A stretch of DNA of 64,000 nucleotides from CAZAKZ01 sp964485695 (GTDB lineage Bacteria > Planctomycetota > JAFGQW01): positions 1 through 64,000 of the forward strand of contig CAZAKZ010000002.1 of the NCBI GenBank assembly GCA_964485695.1. Direction: 5' to 3'. Positions 50,409 through 59,429 of the stretch are shown here, one piece after another. A program made the position numbers and the translations under genes. The notes beneath the pieces were generated by a model. The model ran no database searches, had not been told where the DNA came from, and saw only the letters and a list, made by a program, of their open reading frames with translations. Every line of letters begins with the position of its first letter. The stretch's first letter is position 1.

Positions 50409-50888
50409 AATCTCCAGAGGGCCTCGAGGACGGTTCGGGTCGGGCTTTCAGGGGGATCCCCCGGCATCGGGGCCTACCGGGTTCAGCATTACCTGTTCAA
50501 CAGTAAATGCTTATGAATGTTTCACCATAGTATCTCGAGCGCTAAAAATCAAGCTCCGAGGGGGGCGGCTCCGGGAAGGAAACTCCCGACCGTGAACGCT
50601 TCTCCTTTGTATGCTTGACTTTACTCCGGGTCAATTTATACCATCTCCAATTCCGCAACGTCCGTGTCCGGTCCATGTCCGGGACCGGGACACTTGCGTT
50701 CCGGAACCTTGGGAAAAGAAGGTGCTTCCAGCTCTGATCCAGCGGGCCGGTCCGGTTCGGGATGTTCGTGAACGACCCGGGCTGGATACCGCTCATCCAG
50801 GGGGGAACCCTTCCAGATACGTGATCCCTTTCCGTTTCGTCGGATCGACAGGCGCCCTGACGACCCGATCCTGGTAGGAGGAAAGAAC
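50409..50888. other. 480-base intergenic region
   Basis: Separates the divergent yggS and the PQQ-lipoprotein gene. It holds a good rightward promoter (listed) and then a 240-base leader. Short open frames in it lack SD and family patterns. A TGTTCAACA palindrome is near 50491. Confidence 0.5.
50615..50642 (+). promoter_or_regulatory. candidate promoter of the PQQ-propeller lipoprotein
   Basis: TTGACT and TATACC are separated by 16 bases in an AT-rich patch. The transcript would start near 50649. Confidence 0.5.
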
Positions 50889-52076
50889 ATGCGCCACGGT
50901 GTCCAGTACGGAATCGCCATTCACCTGACCCTCCTGGCCCTGACTTTGGCCACGGGGTGTGGATCAGGGGGCACCACATCCATGGGTCCAGAGGTCTCTG
51001 CGAGCAGTCCGGCCGGAGTATACGGTGAACTGCTTCCCAATGCCGAGGAACTGTGGTCAGCCACGGTGCCAGGCGACCGGGTCGCGGGCAGTTTGGAATC
51101 CATCCACCTTCTCGAGGACGCCCTGTATCTCCGGAGCTCAATGAACCAAATCGTCGCCCTGAATGGTGTCGGTATGCCCCGGTGGATATTCACACGGATG
51201 GAGCTGCCGCCTGAGTTTCCGCCGGTTGTCGGACCGACGGCCGTGGCCTTCATCACCCGGGACAAGCTCTGGCTCATCGACCGGAACACGGGCGACCTGC
51301 TCAACATGAAAACACTCTCGTTCATCCCCTCCGGGCCTCCGGCGCTCAGCCAGTCCACGGCCTACGTCCCGTCCCTGGGCGACAACCGGATCTATTCCAT
51401 CTCCATCGCGGACGGGTCCGAGGGGTGGCGCATCCGTCTCGAATCTCCCATCAAGGCCGCACCGGTCATGGGTGGTAGCGTCGGTCGCCCCGTGCTCATC
51501 ATCGCCACCGAACGCAACAAGGCCACCAAGACTGGCAAGGTCTTAGCCTATGAGGCCATGGATGCAGGCGCCCCAGCCCCGGAAAAACCGCTGTGGGAAA
51601 AGGACCTGCCCGACGGCGTGGTGGCCGATCTGACCCTCAGCATCGACAAATCCACCGTGTTTGTATCCTCCGAGGATTATGCCCTCTACGCCTTCAACGT
51701 GGCCACCGGCGAGAAACGATGGAGCTACCACGCTGGACGCCCCCTCAGGACCTCGGCCCATGAGGTCAAGGCCTCTGCAGCGGACGCAGGCATGATGTTC
51801 CAGAAGAACGGTGACGACCTCTTTGCCATCGCCAGCGACTCAGGCGAGGTGAAGTGGTCGTTGAAGGGGGGCCTCGGGCCCGTGTGCAAGTGGGGCGATC
51901 AATACCTGGTCCTGGGTGCCGGCAATACCGTCCAGAGGATCAGCAACACCAGCGGTGACGAGGAGGCCAGCATGGCCGTGGGCGAAGATTTCATCGTCTG
52001 CGATTACCATGGAGGTCGCTTCATCCTGGCGGATCGGCGCTGGAACATGAAGGTGCTCAGCTACAAGAAGTATTGA
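50889..52076 (+). CDS. PQQ-like beta-propeller lipoprotein (BamB-like)
   Basis: A 395-residue lipoprotein with lipobox LTLATGC (Cys about 24). The rest is a repeated four-stranded unit: AFITRDKLWLIDRNTGDLLN, AYVPSLGDNRIYSISIADGSEGWR, VFVSSEDYALYAFNVATGEKRWSY and LFAIASDSGEVKWSLKGG, which are PQQ/YWTD-type blades, about seven. BamB assists outer-membrane beta-barrel assembly; this protein may do something like it or bind another ligand. TAGGAGG precedes the ATG. Single-gene transcript, closed by the terminator at 52119. Confidence 0.88.
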   Translation: MRHGVQYGIAIHLTLLALTLATGCGSGGTTSMGPEVSASSPAGVYGELLPNAEELWSATVPGDRVAGSLESIHLLEDALYLRSSMNQIVALNGVGMPRWIFTRMELPPEFPPVVGPTAVAFITRDKLWLIDRNTGDLLNMKTLSFIPSGPPALSQSTAYVPSLGDNRIYSISIADGSEGWRIRLESPIKAAPVMGGSVGRPVLIIATERNKATKTGKVLAYEAMDAGAPAPEKPLWEKDLPDGVVADLTLSIDKSTVFVSSEDYALYAFNVATGEKRWSYHAGRPLRTSAHEVKASAADAGMMFQKNGDDLFAIASDSGEVKWSLKGGLGPVCKWGDQYLVLGAGNTVQRISNTSGDEEASMAVGEDFIVCDYHGGRFILADRRWNMKVLSYKKY

Positions 52077-52118
52077 TTCCTCGACGCGGTCGGAACGGAC
52101 CAAGAGTCACTGATTCAG

Positions 52119-52153
52119 AAGACGTCTCCCTGTTCGGGAGACGTCTTTTTTTT
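52119..52153 (+). terminator. strong intrinsic terminator
   Basis: AAGACGTCTCCC and GGGAGACGTCTT are exact complements around TGTTC and followed by six more T. It ends the lipoprotein transcript and, having A before the stem, may also help end tilS from the other side. Confidence 0.92.
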
Positions 52154-52199
52154 CCGGGAATCCGGGTCCACCCGGATACAGTGCCTCAGGAAAAGTGCC

Positions 52200-53678
52200 T
52201 CAGGAATGGACTCTTGAAACCTCCAGAACTGTGGTGGTGGTCGGAGTGAGGCCGGCCCCGGCCGACACGGCGATGCCCCAGATCGCGTGAACCTCTCCCG
52301 ATGTTCTGGATGCGATGACCGGTGTCCAGAGGCGCCGGTAGGCTGGAATCCCACGTTTTTTCAGGTAGTGCAGGAGCATGACGGGTCGCCTCCGTCCCCG
52401 GGGAATGAAGGGCTCCCCCCCTCGGGGAAAGCGAAACTCGGCGCCGGGTTCCACCCGGTCCGCATTCAGGACCAGGGAGTCAGAATCGACTGTCTGGAGG
52501 CGCGTGGAGATCTCTCCGGAAGCCAGGGGCCGAAGGGTAGCCCGGGCCCGTAATCCGAGGCTCGGGATCTCGAACACTTCCCCGGATACGATGGAGACGC
52601 CCGTTTCGGGCGGCCCGTTCAGGGACAGGGGAAAGCGGCAGAGAAGGAGAACCTCTCCGTCCACGGCGGCATGGAGGCCTTTCCGGACCCGCCAGGGCCG
52701 GGTGGATCCTCCAGGGCCCACCACCCGCCGGATCAGACCCTCGAGGGCAATGCGGCCCGGAACCGGAGGGCCGTCGGGACGGAGGCGCCGGATGGCCAGT
52801 CGGAGCACCCCGGATCTCAGCCCCGGGGAAAGACGCCGGAACGCTTTTCTGTCCAGGCAAAGGACCTCGTCCTCCTCGCGGCCCACCAGCGCTTTCAGAC
52901 CCGGCCAGGCCGGGCGCAGCACGGTTGCGAGGGCCCGGGCCGCGGTTTCCTCGAGGAGATCGGCGGTCTCCTCCATGAGGGACCCCAGTCGAACCAGCGT
53001 CCGGTCCAGGGTCGGATTGCACCTCGATCTGAGAAACGGGAGCACCTCGTGACGGAGGCGGTTCCGGCGGAATCGCCTGTCCCGGTTGGACTCGTCCTCA
53101 CGGAACGGGATGTCCCGGTCCCGAGCATGGGCCTCGACGGCCGCCCGGGTGATTCCGAGCAGCGGCCGCATCAGGAGGGTCTTCTGCCGACCTCCCTCCT
53201 CCAGGGGGCGAAGCCGTCGCATGCCTTGAAGACCGTCTGGACCCGCCCCGGCCAGGAACCGGGAAAGCACGGTCTCGGCCTGATCGTCGGCCGTGTGGGC
53301 CAGGAGCACGTGGCGGGCCCCGACCCGGTGGGCGATTTCCCTGAAGAATCGACGCCTCGCGCTCCGGGCCCGGTTCTCCAGGGAGGGCCCGGTTTCCAGG
53401 TGCACCCGGTCCACGTGAAGCGGCACGACCAGCCGGGTGCAGGTCTCTCTCACGAGGCGTTCGTCGGCTTCGGAGGACGCTCCTCTCAGGCCGTGGTTCA
53501 GGTGGGCAGCGGCCACCTCGAGGGGGAGCGTTCCTCCCCGGATAAGGGTGGTCGCGGCGTGGAGCAACACCATGGAATCCAGGCCGCCGGAGACGGCCAC
53601 CACGACCCGATCTCCGGGCGCAGGGCCGCCCGGTGCCTTCAGGGCCCTGGCCAGGTGAAGTTCCAGTTTCAGTGTCAT
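52200..53678 (-). CDS. tilS: tRNA(Ile)-lysidine synthase
   Basis: A 492-residue TilS that joins lysine to C34 of tRNA-Ile(CAU), changing codon recognition to AUA. The PP-loop AVSGGLDSMVLLHA and HLNHGLRGASSEADE are followed by ARSARRRFFREIAHR and HVLLAHTADDQAETVLSRFL, then the substrate segment RNRLRHEVLPFL. After a helical region, the C-terminal TilS-C domain starts around residue 390 (LASGEISTRLQ, RGGEPFIPRGRRRPVMLLHY). All parts are full length. Divergent from gapA, with 187 bases between. Confidence 0.95.
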   Translation of the reverse strand: MTLKLELHLARALKAPGGPAPGDRVVVAVSGGLDSMVLLHAATTLIRGGTLPLEVAAAHLNHGLRGASSEADERLVRETCTRLVVPLHVDRVHLETGPSLENRARSARRRFFREIAHRVGARHVLLAHTADDQAETVLSRFLAGAGPDGLQGMRRLRPLEEGGRQKTLLMRPLLGITRAAVEAHARDRDIPFREDESNRDRRFRRNRLRHEVLPFLRSRCNPTLDRTLVRLGSLMEETADLLEETAARALATVLRPAWPGLKALVGREEDEVLCLDRKAFRRLSPGLRSGVLRLAIRRLRPDGPPVPGRIALEGLIRRVVGPGGSTRPWRVRKGLHAAVDGEVLLLCRFPLSLNGPPETGVSIVSGEVFEIPSLGLRARATLRPLASGEISTRLQTVDSDSLVLNADRVEPGAEFRFPRGGEPFIPRGRRRPVMLLHYLKKRGIPAYRRLWTPVIASRTSGEVHAIWGIAVSAGAGLTPTTTTVLEVSRVHS

Positions 53679-53718
53679 GAATGCCGGGTCCGATTCGTCA
53701 CGTCCCCCTATCCCGATC

Positions 53719-53747
53719 TTGCACGCCGGGTGTGCGTGGACTATCTT
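53719..53747 (+). promoter_or_regulatory. candidate gapA operon promoter
   Basis: TTGCAC and TATCTT are spaced exactly 17 bases. Transcription starts near 53754 and gives a leader of about 110 bases. Confidence 0.55.
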
Positions 53748-53865
53748 ACTCTACTTGGAGCTTCTCTCGGAGAGATTCGTTTCAACAACGTTTCTACAAC
53801 ATGGATACAGGTCCGTTGCACCCGAGATCGCAACCGGCCCTTTCCACTCGGTGATGGAGGATTCC

Positions 53866-54867
53866 ATGACGATTCGCATCGGTATCAACGGATTTGGTCG
53901 TATCGGGCGCCTGGTCTTTCGCGTGGTCGCCACCCGGAGTGATGTAGAGGTGGTGGGGGTCAATGATCTTGCAGATACCCGATCCCTTGCCAATCTTCTC
54001 AAGTACGACTCCGTCCACGGTCGGTATCCCGGCACCGTGGAGGCCGGCGATGGGAAATTCATCGTCGACGGCAAGGAGATCCGGGTGACGGCGGAGAAGG
54101 ATCCGGCAAAGCTGCCCTGGAAGGAGCTGAGCGTAGATGTCGGTGTGGAGTCCACGGGCGTGTTCCGCCTGCGGGACCAGGTCGCCAGCCACCTGCAGGC
54201 CGGGGCCAGCAAGGTGCTCCTCAGCGTTCCAGCCAAGGACGAGATCGACGCCACCATCGTTCTCGGTGTCAACGACGACGAGCTGAAGCCCGACCACCGC
54301 ATCGTATCCAACGCCTCCTGCACCACCAACTGCCTGGCCCCGGTGGCCAAGGTACTCCACGACAACTTCGGGCTGGTTCAGGGCCTGGTCACCACGGTGC
54401 ACGCTTACACCAACGACCAGCGCGTCGGCGATCTTCTCCACAAGGATCCCCGACGTGCCCGGGCGGCCGCCGTCAACATCATCCCCACAACCACGGGTGC
54501 AGCGCGTGCGGTCGGCAAGGTGATCCCGGCCCTCAACGGCAAGCTGAACGGTCTTTCACTCCGCGTTCCCGTCGTCAACGGATCCATCGTGGACCTGGTA
54601 GCCGTCACGGAGAAGACCGTGACCTCAGAGGCCGTGAACGCGGCCATGAAACAGGCCGCCGAGGGCCCCATGAAGGGCATTCTCTCCTATACCGAGGATC
54701 CCCTGGTGTCCACCGACATCATCGGCGACCCGCACTCGAGCATCTTCGACGCTGCGTCCACCATGGTTCTGGGAGAGAAGATGGTGAAGGTGCTCTCCTG
54801 GTACGACAACGAGTGGGGTTATTCCTGCAGGATGATCGACCTCATCGCCAGGATGATGTCGTTCTGA
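53866..54867 (+). CDS. gapA: type I glyceraldehyde-3-phosphate dehydrogenase
   Basis: A 333-residue NAD-dependent GAPDH of glycolysis. The nucleotide motif INGFGRIGRLVFR, acidic VNDLADTRSLANLLKYDS, catalytic SNASCTTNCLAP (Cys about 152) and the His in VHAYTNDQRVGD are intact, as is WYDNEWGYSCRMIDL. GGAGG six bases before the ATG at 53866 fixes the start; an ORF extension to 53677 is out of family. First gene of gapA-pgk-rpe-like. Confidence 0.97.
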   Translation: MTIRIGINGFGRIGRLVFRVVATRSDVEVVGVNDLADTRSLANLLKYDSVHGRYPGTVEAGDGKFIVDGKEIRVTAEKDPAKLPWKELSVDVGVESTGVFRLRDQVASHLQAGASKVLLSVPAKDEIDATIVLGVNDDELKPDHRIVSNASCTTNCLAPVAKVLHDNFGLVQGLVTTVHAYTNDQRVGDLLHKDPRRARAAAVNIIPTTTGAARAVGKVIPALNGKLNGLSLRVPVVNGSIVDLVAVTEKTVTSEAVNAAMKQAAEGPMKGILSYTEDPLVSTDIIGDPHSSIFDAASTMVLGEKMVKVLSWYDNEWGYSCRMIDLIARMMSF

Positions 54868-54936
54868 TGATGTCGTTCTGAATCGTGGCCGATTCCGCGC
54901 CCGTGCAATGACCGGGCTCTGAAGGGAGATGCAGCG

Positions 54937-56127
54937 GTGTTTGCCAAACGCAGCCTCGAGGACCTGAAACCCGCCGGCAAGACCGTTCTGGTTCGTGTGG
55001 ACTTCAACGTGCCTCTCGGCGAGGGGGGGACAGTCACCGACGACACCCGCATCCGGGCGGCTCTGCCCACCCTCAATTATCTCAGAAACGCCGGCGCTCG
55101 ACTGGTGCTCATGAGCCACCTGGGCCGGCCCAAGGGCCAGGTGGTGGAGTCCATGCGGATGGGGCCGGTGGCACGGAGGCTGAGCGAGGTCCTCGAGGCG
55201 CCGGTGGCCGTGTGTCGGGAGGTGGTGGGGTCCGGAGCCGCCGAGGCGGTGAAGGGCCTCGGGGACGGGGAGGTGGTCCTCTTGGAGAACCTCCGCTTCC
55301 ATCCCGGAGAGACCCAAAACGACCCGGAGCTGGCCCGGGCCCTTGCAGACCTGGGGGACCTCTACGTCAATGACGCCTTCGGCACCTGCCACCGGGCCCA
55401 CGCCTCCGTGACCGGCGTGCCCGGCCTCCTCGGCGGGGCAGCCGGCTACCTGGTGATGAAGGAGCTGGACTTCTTCGGTAAGGCCCTCGAGGCGCCGACC
55501 GAGCCCTTTTTCGCCGTCCTGGGGGGATCCAAGATCTCCGACAAGCTCCCGGTCATCGAGAACCTCCTCGGTAAGGTCAGCGGCCTCGTCATCGGCGGGG
55601 CCATGGCCTACACCTTCCTGAAGGCGCGCGGACAGGCCGTGGGGAACTCCCGGGTGGAGGACGATTTTCTCGACAAGGCCGGCGAAGTCCTCCGGGCCGC
55701 GGCCGGTCGAAGCGTGGCCATCCACCTGCCGAGTGACCACGTGGTGGCGGAACGCCTGGCCGAGGACGTAGAGGCGGAGGTGGTGACCGAAATCCCTGAG
55801 GGCACCCTGGGCCTCGACATCGGCCCCGCCACCACCGAGGCTTATGCGCGCATCCTCGCCGGCGCGGGCACCGTGGTGTGGAACGGACCCATGGGCGTGT
55901 TCGAGTGGGAGGCCTTCCGAAAGGGCACGGAGGGGGTCGCCCGGGCCGTGGCCGATTGCCCGGGGACGACCATCGTGGGCGGCGGCGACAGCGCGGCTGC
56001 GGTGGCACTGTGCGGCGTCAAGGACAGGATCTCCCACGTGTCCACCGGCGGCGGCGCTTCCCTGGAACTCCTCCAGGGCAAGGAACTTCCCGGCATCGCC
56101 GCTCTCACGGACAGGGATGCGATGTGA
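54937..56127 (+). CDS. pgk: phosphoglycerate kinase
   Basis: A 396-residue PGK that makes ATP from 1,3-bisphosphoglycerate. VLVRVDFNVPLGEGG and DDTRIRAALPTL form the start; MSHLGRPKG, LLENLRFHPGE, YVNDAFGTCHRAHAS, LGGSKISDKL, WNGPMGVFEWEAF and the closing TIVGGGDSAAAV and STGGGASLELL motifs are all conserved. GTG start 54937; AAGGGAGATG lies nine bases before. It follows gapA by 69 bases. Confidence 0.97.
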   Translation: MFAKRSLEDLKPAGKTVLVRVDFNVPLGEGGTVTDDTRIRAALPTLNYLRNAGARLVLMSHLGRPKGQVVESMRMGPVARRLSEVLEAPVAVCREVVGSGAAEAVKGLGDGEVVLLENLRFHPGETQNDPELARALADLGDLYVNDAFGTCHRAHASVTGVPGLLGGAAGYLVMKELDFFGKALEAPTEPFFAVLGGSKISDKLPVIENLLGKVSGLVIGGAMAYTFLKARGQAVGNSRVEDDFLDKAGEVLRAAAGRSVAIHLPSDHVVAERLAEDVEAEVVTEIPEGTLGLDIGPATTEAYARILAGAGTVVWNGPMGVFEWEAFRKGTEGVARAVADCPGTTIVGGGDSAAAVALCGVKDRISHVSTGGGASLELLQGKELPGIAALTDRDAM

Positions 56128-56168
56128 CTTCCCCGAAAGACAATCGGGTCTGGTGAAGGGACTTCAAC

Positions 56169-56828
56169 ATGGCTGATTCCGTGGTGGTCTATCCCTCGAT
56201 CCTCGAGGCCGACCTCTTGAACCTCGGGGAAGAGGTGCGCAGCGTGGAGCAGGGGGGGGCGGACGGTCTGCACATCGACGTGCTGGACGGCCACTCCACG
56301 CCCATCATTACCTTCGGCCCCCTGGTCGTGGAGCACGTACGCCGCGGTACCCGCCTGCCCATCAACGTTCACCTCATGATCGAAAAGCCCGAGCGGTTCA
56401 TCTTCCAGTTCGCCATGGCCGGAGCGGACCGGATCTTCTTCGACGTCCAGACCGAGAATCCCCCGGCCACCATCGACGGCATCCGGGAGACGGGCAAGCT
56501 GGTGGGCATCAGCCTCCGGCCGGCCACGCCCATCGACGAGGTGCTTCCCTACCTGGATTTCGTGGACATGATCCTGGTCCTGAGCACCGATCCCAGTGCC
56601 CGGGGCCACCCGTTCATCCCCGAGTCCCTGGAGAAACTCACGGGGCTCCGGGAGTCGGGCTTCACCGGGGGACTGGCCATCTACGGGGGCATCAACGACC
56701 GGACTGCGGCCGATGCCCACAAATCCGGGGCCACGGTCCTGGTTTCCGGCTCGTACGTCTTCAAGGCCCGGGACCGCAAGGCGTGCATCCAGGCGCTGCG
56801 GGGCGGCCCGGAGCCGGAGGGGCAATGA
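56169..56828 (+). CDS. ribulose-phosphate 3-epimerase-like protein with altered active site
   Basis: A 219-residue TIM barrel with the Rpe pattern: YPSILEADLLNLGEEV, GLHIDVLDGHSTPIITFGP with His and Asp metal ligands, INVHLMIEKPERFI with the third ligand His, and a final phosphate loop VLVSGSYVFKA. Two parts differ. The MSVNPGFGGQ phosphate/substrate loop reads LSTDPSARGH. The metal-binding catalytic Asp of VDGG is Tyr172 (AIYGGIN). The Asp is normally essential, so ribulose-5-P epimerisation is doubtful. Its place after pgk suggests a sugar-phosphate role all the same. It could have another substrate or be a non-catalytic relative. Confidence 0.78.
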   Translation: MADSVVVYPSILEADLLNLGEEVRSVEQGGADGLHIDVLDGHSTPIITFGPLVVEHVRRGTRLPINVHLMIEKPERFIFQFAMAGADRIFFDVQTENPPATIDGIRETGKLVGISLRPATPIDEVLPYLDFVDMILVLSTDPSARGHPFIPESLEKLTGLRESGFTGGLAIYGGINDRTAADAHKSGATVLVSGSYVFKARDRKACIQALRGGPEPEGQ

Positions 56829-56874
56829 GCCCGGTTTCGAGCGGAATCCCCCCGGAAATTTCCCCCCTCGGCCC

Positions 56875-56903
56875 TTGAAGTCTCAATGGCAGGGCATTAA
56901 ATA
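56875..56903 (+). promoter_or_regulatory. candidate promoter of tRNA-Asn
   Basis: TTGAAG and TAAATA are 17 bases apart. Transcription would start near 56910, about 67 bases before the tRNA, with a GGACAG/CTGTCC stem in between. Confidence 0.45.
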
Positions 56904-56976
56904 CCGACCGGTTAGACTGGACAGGGCTTTTGCGATGTGGTGCACTGTCCCCTGACCCTGACGCAGTGAAACAAGA

Positions 56977-57051
56977 TCCCCAGTAGCTCAACGGCAGAGT
57001 AGGCGGCTGTTAACCGCTTGGTTGTAGGTTCAAATCCTACCTGGGGAGCCA
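56977..57051 (+). tRNA. tRNA-Asn (anticodon GTT)
   Basis: Acceptor TCCCCAG/CTGGGGA, D arm GCTC/GAGT, anticodon stem GGCGG/CCGCT around CTGTTAA (anticodon GTT), T arm GTAGG-TTCAAAT-CCTAC. The 3' end is GCCA, so CCA is encoded, unlike in the tRNA-Val of this window. It borders the accessory-looking right part. Confidence 0.97.
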
Positions 57052-57093
57052 GATAACAAACGCGGAACTTCCGCGACTGAATCGTTGACGAAG

Positions 57094-57126
57094 AACCCCG
57101 GGAACGAGAGCTCTCGGGGTTTTTTC
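57094..57126 (+). terminator. intrinsic terminator after tRNA-Asn
   Basis: AACCCCG and CGGGGTT pair across 14 bases that can fold further (GAGAGCTCTC), followed by a run of T. It lies 43 bases after the tRNA. Confidence 0.75.
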
Positions 57127-57297
57127 ATGTCCAGCCGTTGCAAAGGCACTTGGCGGATTCCGACCGAAGCCACCGCTGGAGGGTAAACGAGTCCACAGGT
57201 AACGTCATGGTTTTCCGGGAAGGGAAGGCGATCCGCGGGCGCCTTTGCGCCAGGGTGCTAAATATTCCTCACAAATAAAACACTTCAAGCATATGCG

Positions 57298-57325
57298 CAA
57301 TTTGCTTGATAGATCGAGCAAATTG
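57298..57325. promoter_or_regulatory. 28-bp near-perfect palindrome ahead of hflK, candidate operator
   Basis: Outer arms CAATTTGCT and AGCAAATTG are exact complements, and GAT/ATC in the middle also match, so 24 of 28 positions are symmetric. It lies 96 bases before hflK in an AT-rich patch. It overlaps a possible -35 (TTGATA, 17 bases before AACACT). An XRE regulator is the third gene of the operon that follows, so autoregulation is an obvious possibility. Confidence 0.55.
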
Positions 57326-57420
57326 GCCAACACTTTGAGGGCGTGCAACATGGTGGCAGGCGAAGCGCCTGCGAGCCGACCTCGTCCGTGAACCCGAGCG
57401 TGAAAAGAAAGGGAATTCCG

Positions 57421-58428
57421 ATGGCATCCGATTTCGAGGAACCGATCCAGCAGGTGCAGGATTGGCTCAAGCAGTTCTGGCAGCGTGGCGGCTTGCGCAG
57501 GGTCATCGTCCTTGCCGCCGTTGTTCTGGCCTGCGTGATGGCATGGACGACTTTCTACACTGTGCCGAGCGATTCTGTCGCGGTCGTCCAGCGTTTCGGT
57601 AAATACCTGAAGGTCGTTCCACCGGGATTGCAGTTCAAGCTGCCACTGGGCTTTGATGCTGCCACAATCGTTCCCGTCAAACGACAGTTGAAACAGGAGT
57701 TCGGGTTCAAGACCCCGGGTGCCCGCGATCCGTACCAGGGCTCTCGTTCTCGCGACGGAAGGCAGGAGACACGGATGGTGACGGGGGACTTGAACGCCGC
57801 CCTGGTGGAATGGGTGGTTCAATACCGCATCTCCGACCCCGTCAAATTTCTTTTCAAGGTTCGCGAACCGAGTGGAACCCTCCGCCATGTCTCCGAATCC
57901 GTAATGCGGGAAGTCGTGGGTGATCGCACCGTGGACGAGGTGATTACCATCGGCCGACAGGAAATCGAAACGGAAGCGCTCACCAAGATGCAGGCGCTGT
58001 CCACCAAATACGCCATGGGAATCAGCATCGACCAGGTGCAATTGAAGAACATCAATCCGCCCAGACCGGTGCAGGAGTCGTTCAACGAGGTCAACCAGGC
58101 CCAGCAGGAGAAGGAGAAGCTGATCAACGAAGCCCGGCGCGATTACAACAAGGTGATCCCGCTGGCCGAGGGCGAGAAGGACCAGCGGGTCCGGGAGGCC
58201 GACGGCTACCAGCTCAAGAGGATCAATGAAGCGGAAGGCGATGCCGCTCGGTTCTGCGCCTTGTTGGCGGAATACAGCAAGGCCCCGGAGGTCACTCGCC
58301 GCCGCATCTATATCGAGACCCTGCAGGACGTCCTGCCGGGTATACGCAGCAAGATCATTGTCGATGAACAGATGCGCAGCATCCTGCCACTGCTCAATCT
58401 CGACTCTCAAAAGGGAGGTCGGCCATGA
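57421..58428 (+). CDS. hflK: HflK-like SPFH/band 7 membrane protein
   Basis: A 335-residue SPFH protein, one half of the HflKC cage that surrounds FtsH. A membrane segment (VIVLAAVVLACVMAWTTFY) at about 32-50 is followed by the SPFH domain: VPSDSVAVVQRFGKYLKVVPPGLQFKLP, VTGDLNAALVEWVVQYRISD and VMREVVGDRTVDEVITIGRQEIE, and then a helical coiled region with FNEVNQAQQEKEKLINEARRDYNK. The Gly-rich N-terminus of E. coli HflK is missing. ATG at 57421 follows AAAGGGA. It overlaps hflC by four bases. Confidence 0.93.
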   Translation: MASDFEEPIQQVQDWLKQFWQRGGLRRVIVLAAVVLACVMAWTTFYTVPSDSVAVVQRFGKYLKVVPPGLQFKLPLGFDAATIVPVKRQLKQEFGFKTPGARDPYQGSRSRDGRQETRMVTGDLNAALVEWVVQYRISDPVKFLFKVREPSGTLRHVSESVMREVVGDRTVDEVITIGRQEIETEALTKMQALSTKYAMGISIDQVQLKNINPPRPVQESFNEVNQAQQEKEKLINEARRDYNKVIPLAEGEKDQRVREADGYQLKRINEAEGDAARFCALLAEYSKAPEVTRRRIYIETLQDVLPGIRSKIIVDEQMRSILPLLNLDSQKGGRP

Positions 58429-59429
58429 AAAGGATCCAGGGAATAGCAGTCCTGGTGGTCCTGGGCATCGGGTTAATCGTCTCGGTGAGTTCGATCTATA
58501 CGGTGAGCGAAGTCGAGCAGGTGATTGTCACCCAGTTCGGCAAGCCTGTCGGCGAACCCGTGACTTCCGCCGGCCTGAAGCTGAAGGTGCCCTTCATCCA
58601 GGACGTCAACCCGATCGACAAACGGATTCTCGAGTGGGACGGCCGCCCGTCGGACATGCCGACCAAGGACAAGCTCTACATCTCGGTCGACCTCTTTGCA
58701 CGATGGCGGATTACTGATCCCCTCCAGTACTTTCTGCGGCTGCGCGATGAACGCAGCGCTCAGTCCCGCCTGGATGACATTCTGGGCAGCGAGACCCGGA
58801 ACGCGGTCGCCAAGCATGAGCTGATCGAGATCATCCGCACCACCAAGGATCGCGTGCCGCTGCGCGATGCCCTCCTGACCGACGCGGAACGGGAACTCGA
58901 CATGGGATCCCTCGTGCCGATCCAGAAGGGACGCAAGCTGGTCGAGCAGGAGATCTTTTCCGCAGCTGCCGAGAAGGTTCGCGTGTTCGGCATCGAACTG
59001 CTCGACATCCGGTTCAAGCGGATCAACTACAACGAGAGCGTGCGCCCGAAGATCTACGATCGAATGATCAGCGAGCGGCGGCAGATCGCGGAACGCTTCC
59101 TGTCCGAGGGGAACGGAGAGGCCGCCAGAATCAGCGGCAACCGCGTGCGTGACCTGGACAAGATCCAGTCCGAAGCCTACAAGCAGGTCGAAGAGATCCG
59201 CGGTGTGGCGGACGCGAAAGCCACCGAAATCTACGCGAAGGCCTACAACCAGAGCCCTGAAGCGGTTGAATTCTATGAATTCACACGGACCATGCAGTCG
59301 TACAAGTCCATCATCGCCGAAAACACGACCCTTGTCCTTTCCACGGGCAGTGACCTCTTCAAGTTTCTGAAGGGGATGACTCCCGATAGCGACGTCATTC
59401 CGGCGGGACATCCCGGCAAAAAGCCATGA
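58425..59429 (+). CDS. hflC: HflC-like SPFH/band 7 membrane protein
   Basis: A 334-residue partner of HflK. One membrane segment (GIAVLVVLGIGLIVSVSSIY), then SVSSIYTVSEVEQVIVTQFGKP, VSVDLFARWRITDPLQYFLR, and the SPFH hallmark DRVPLRDALLTDAERELD, a coiled helix (YDRMISERRQIAERFLSEGNGEA) and the C-terminal segment FYEFTRTMQSYKSIIAENTTLVLSTGS. The full pattern is present. The ATGA overlaps on both sides show that hflK, hflC and the XRE gene are translated together. Confidence 0.95.
   Translation: MKRIQGIAVLVVLGIGLIVSVSSIYTVSEVEQVIVTQFGKPVGEPVTSAGLKLKVPFIQDVNPIDKRILEWDGRPSDMPTKDKLYISVDLFARWRITDPLQYFLRLRDERSAQSRLDDILGSETRNAVAKHELIEIIRTTKDRVPLRDALLTDAERELDMGSLVPIQKGRKLVEQEIFSAAAEKVRVFGIELLDIRFKRINYNESVRPKIYDRMISERRQIAERFLSEGNGEAARISGNRVRDLDKIQSEAYKQVEEIRGVADAKATEIYAKAYNQSPEAVEFYEFTRTMQSYKSIIAENTTLVLSTGSDLFKFLKGMTPDSDVIPAGHPGKKP

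Noticed and set aside
50611..50877. 88-codon frame in the leader of the PQQ lipoprotein
   Set aside because: It begins within the candidate promoter, lacks an SD and shows no protein-like pattern.
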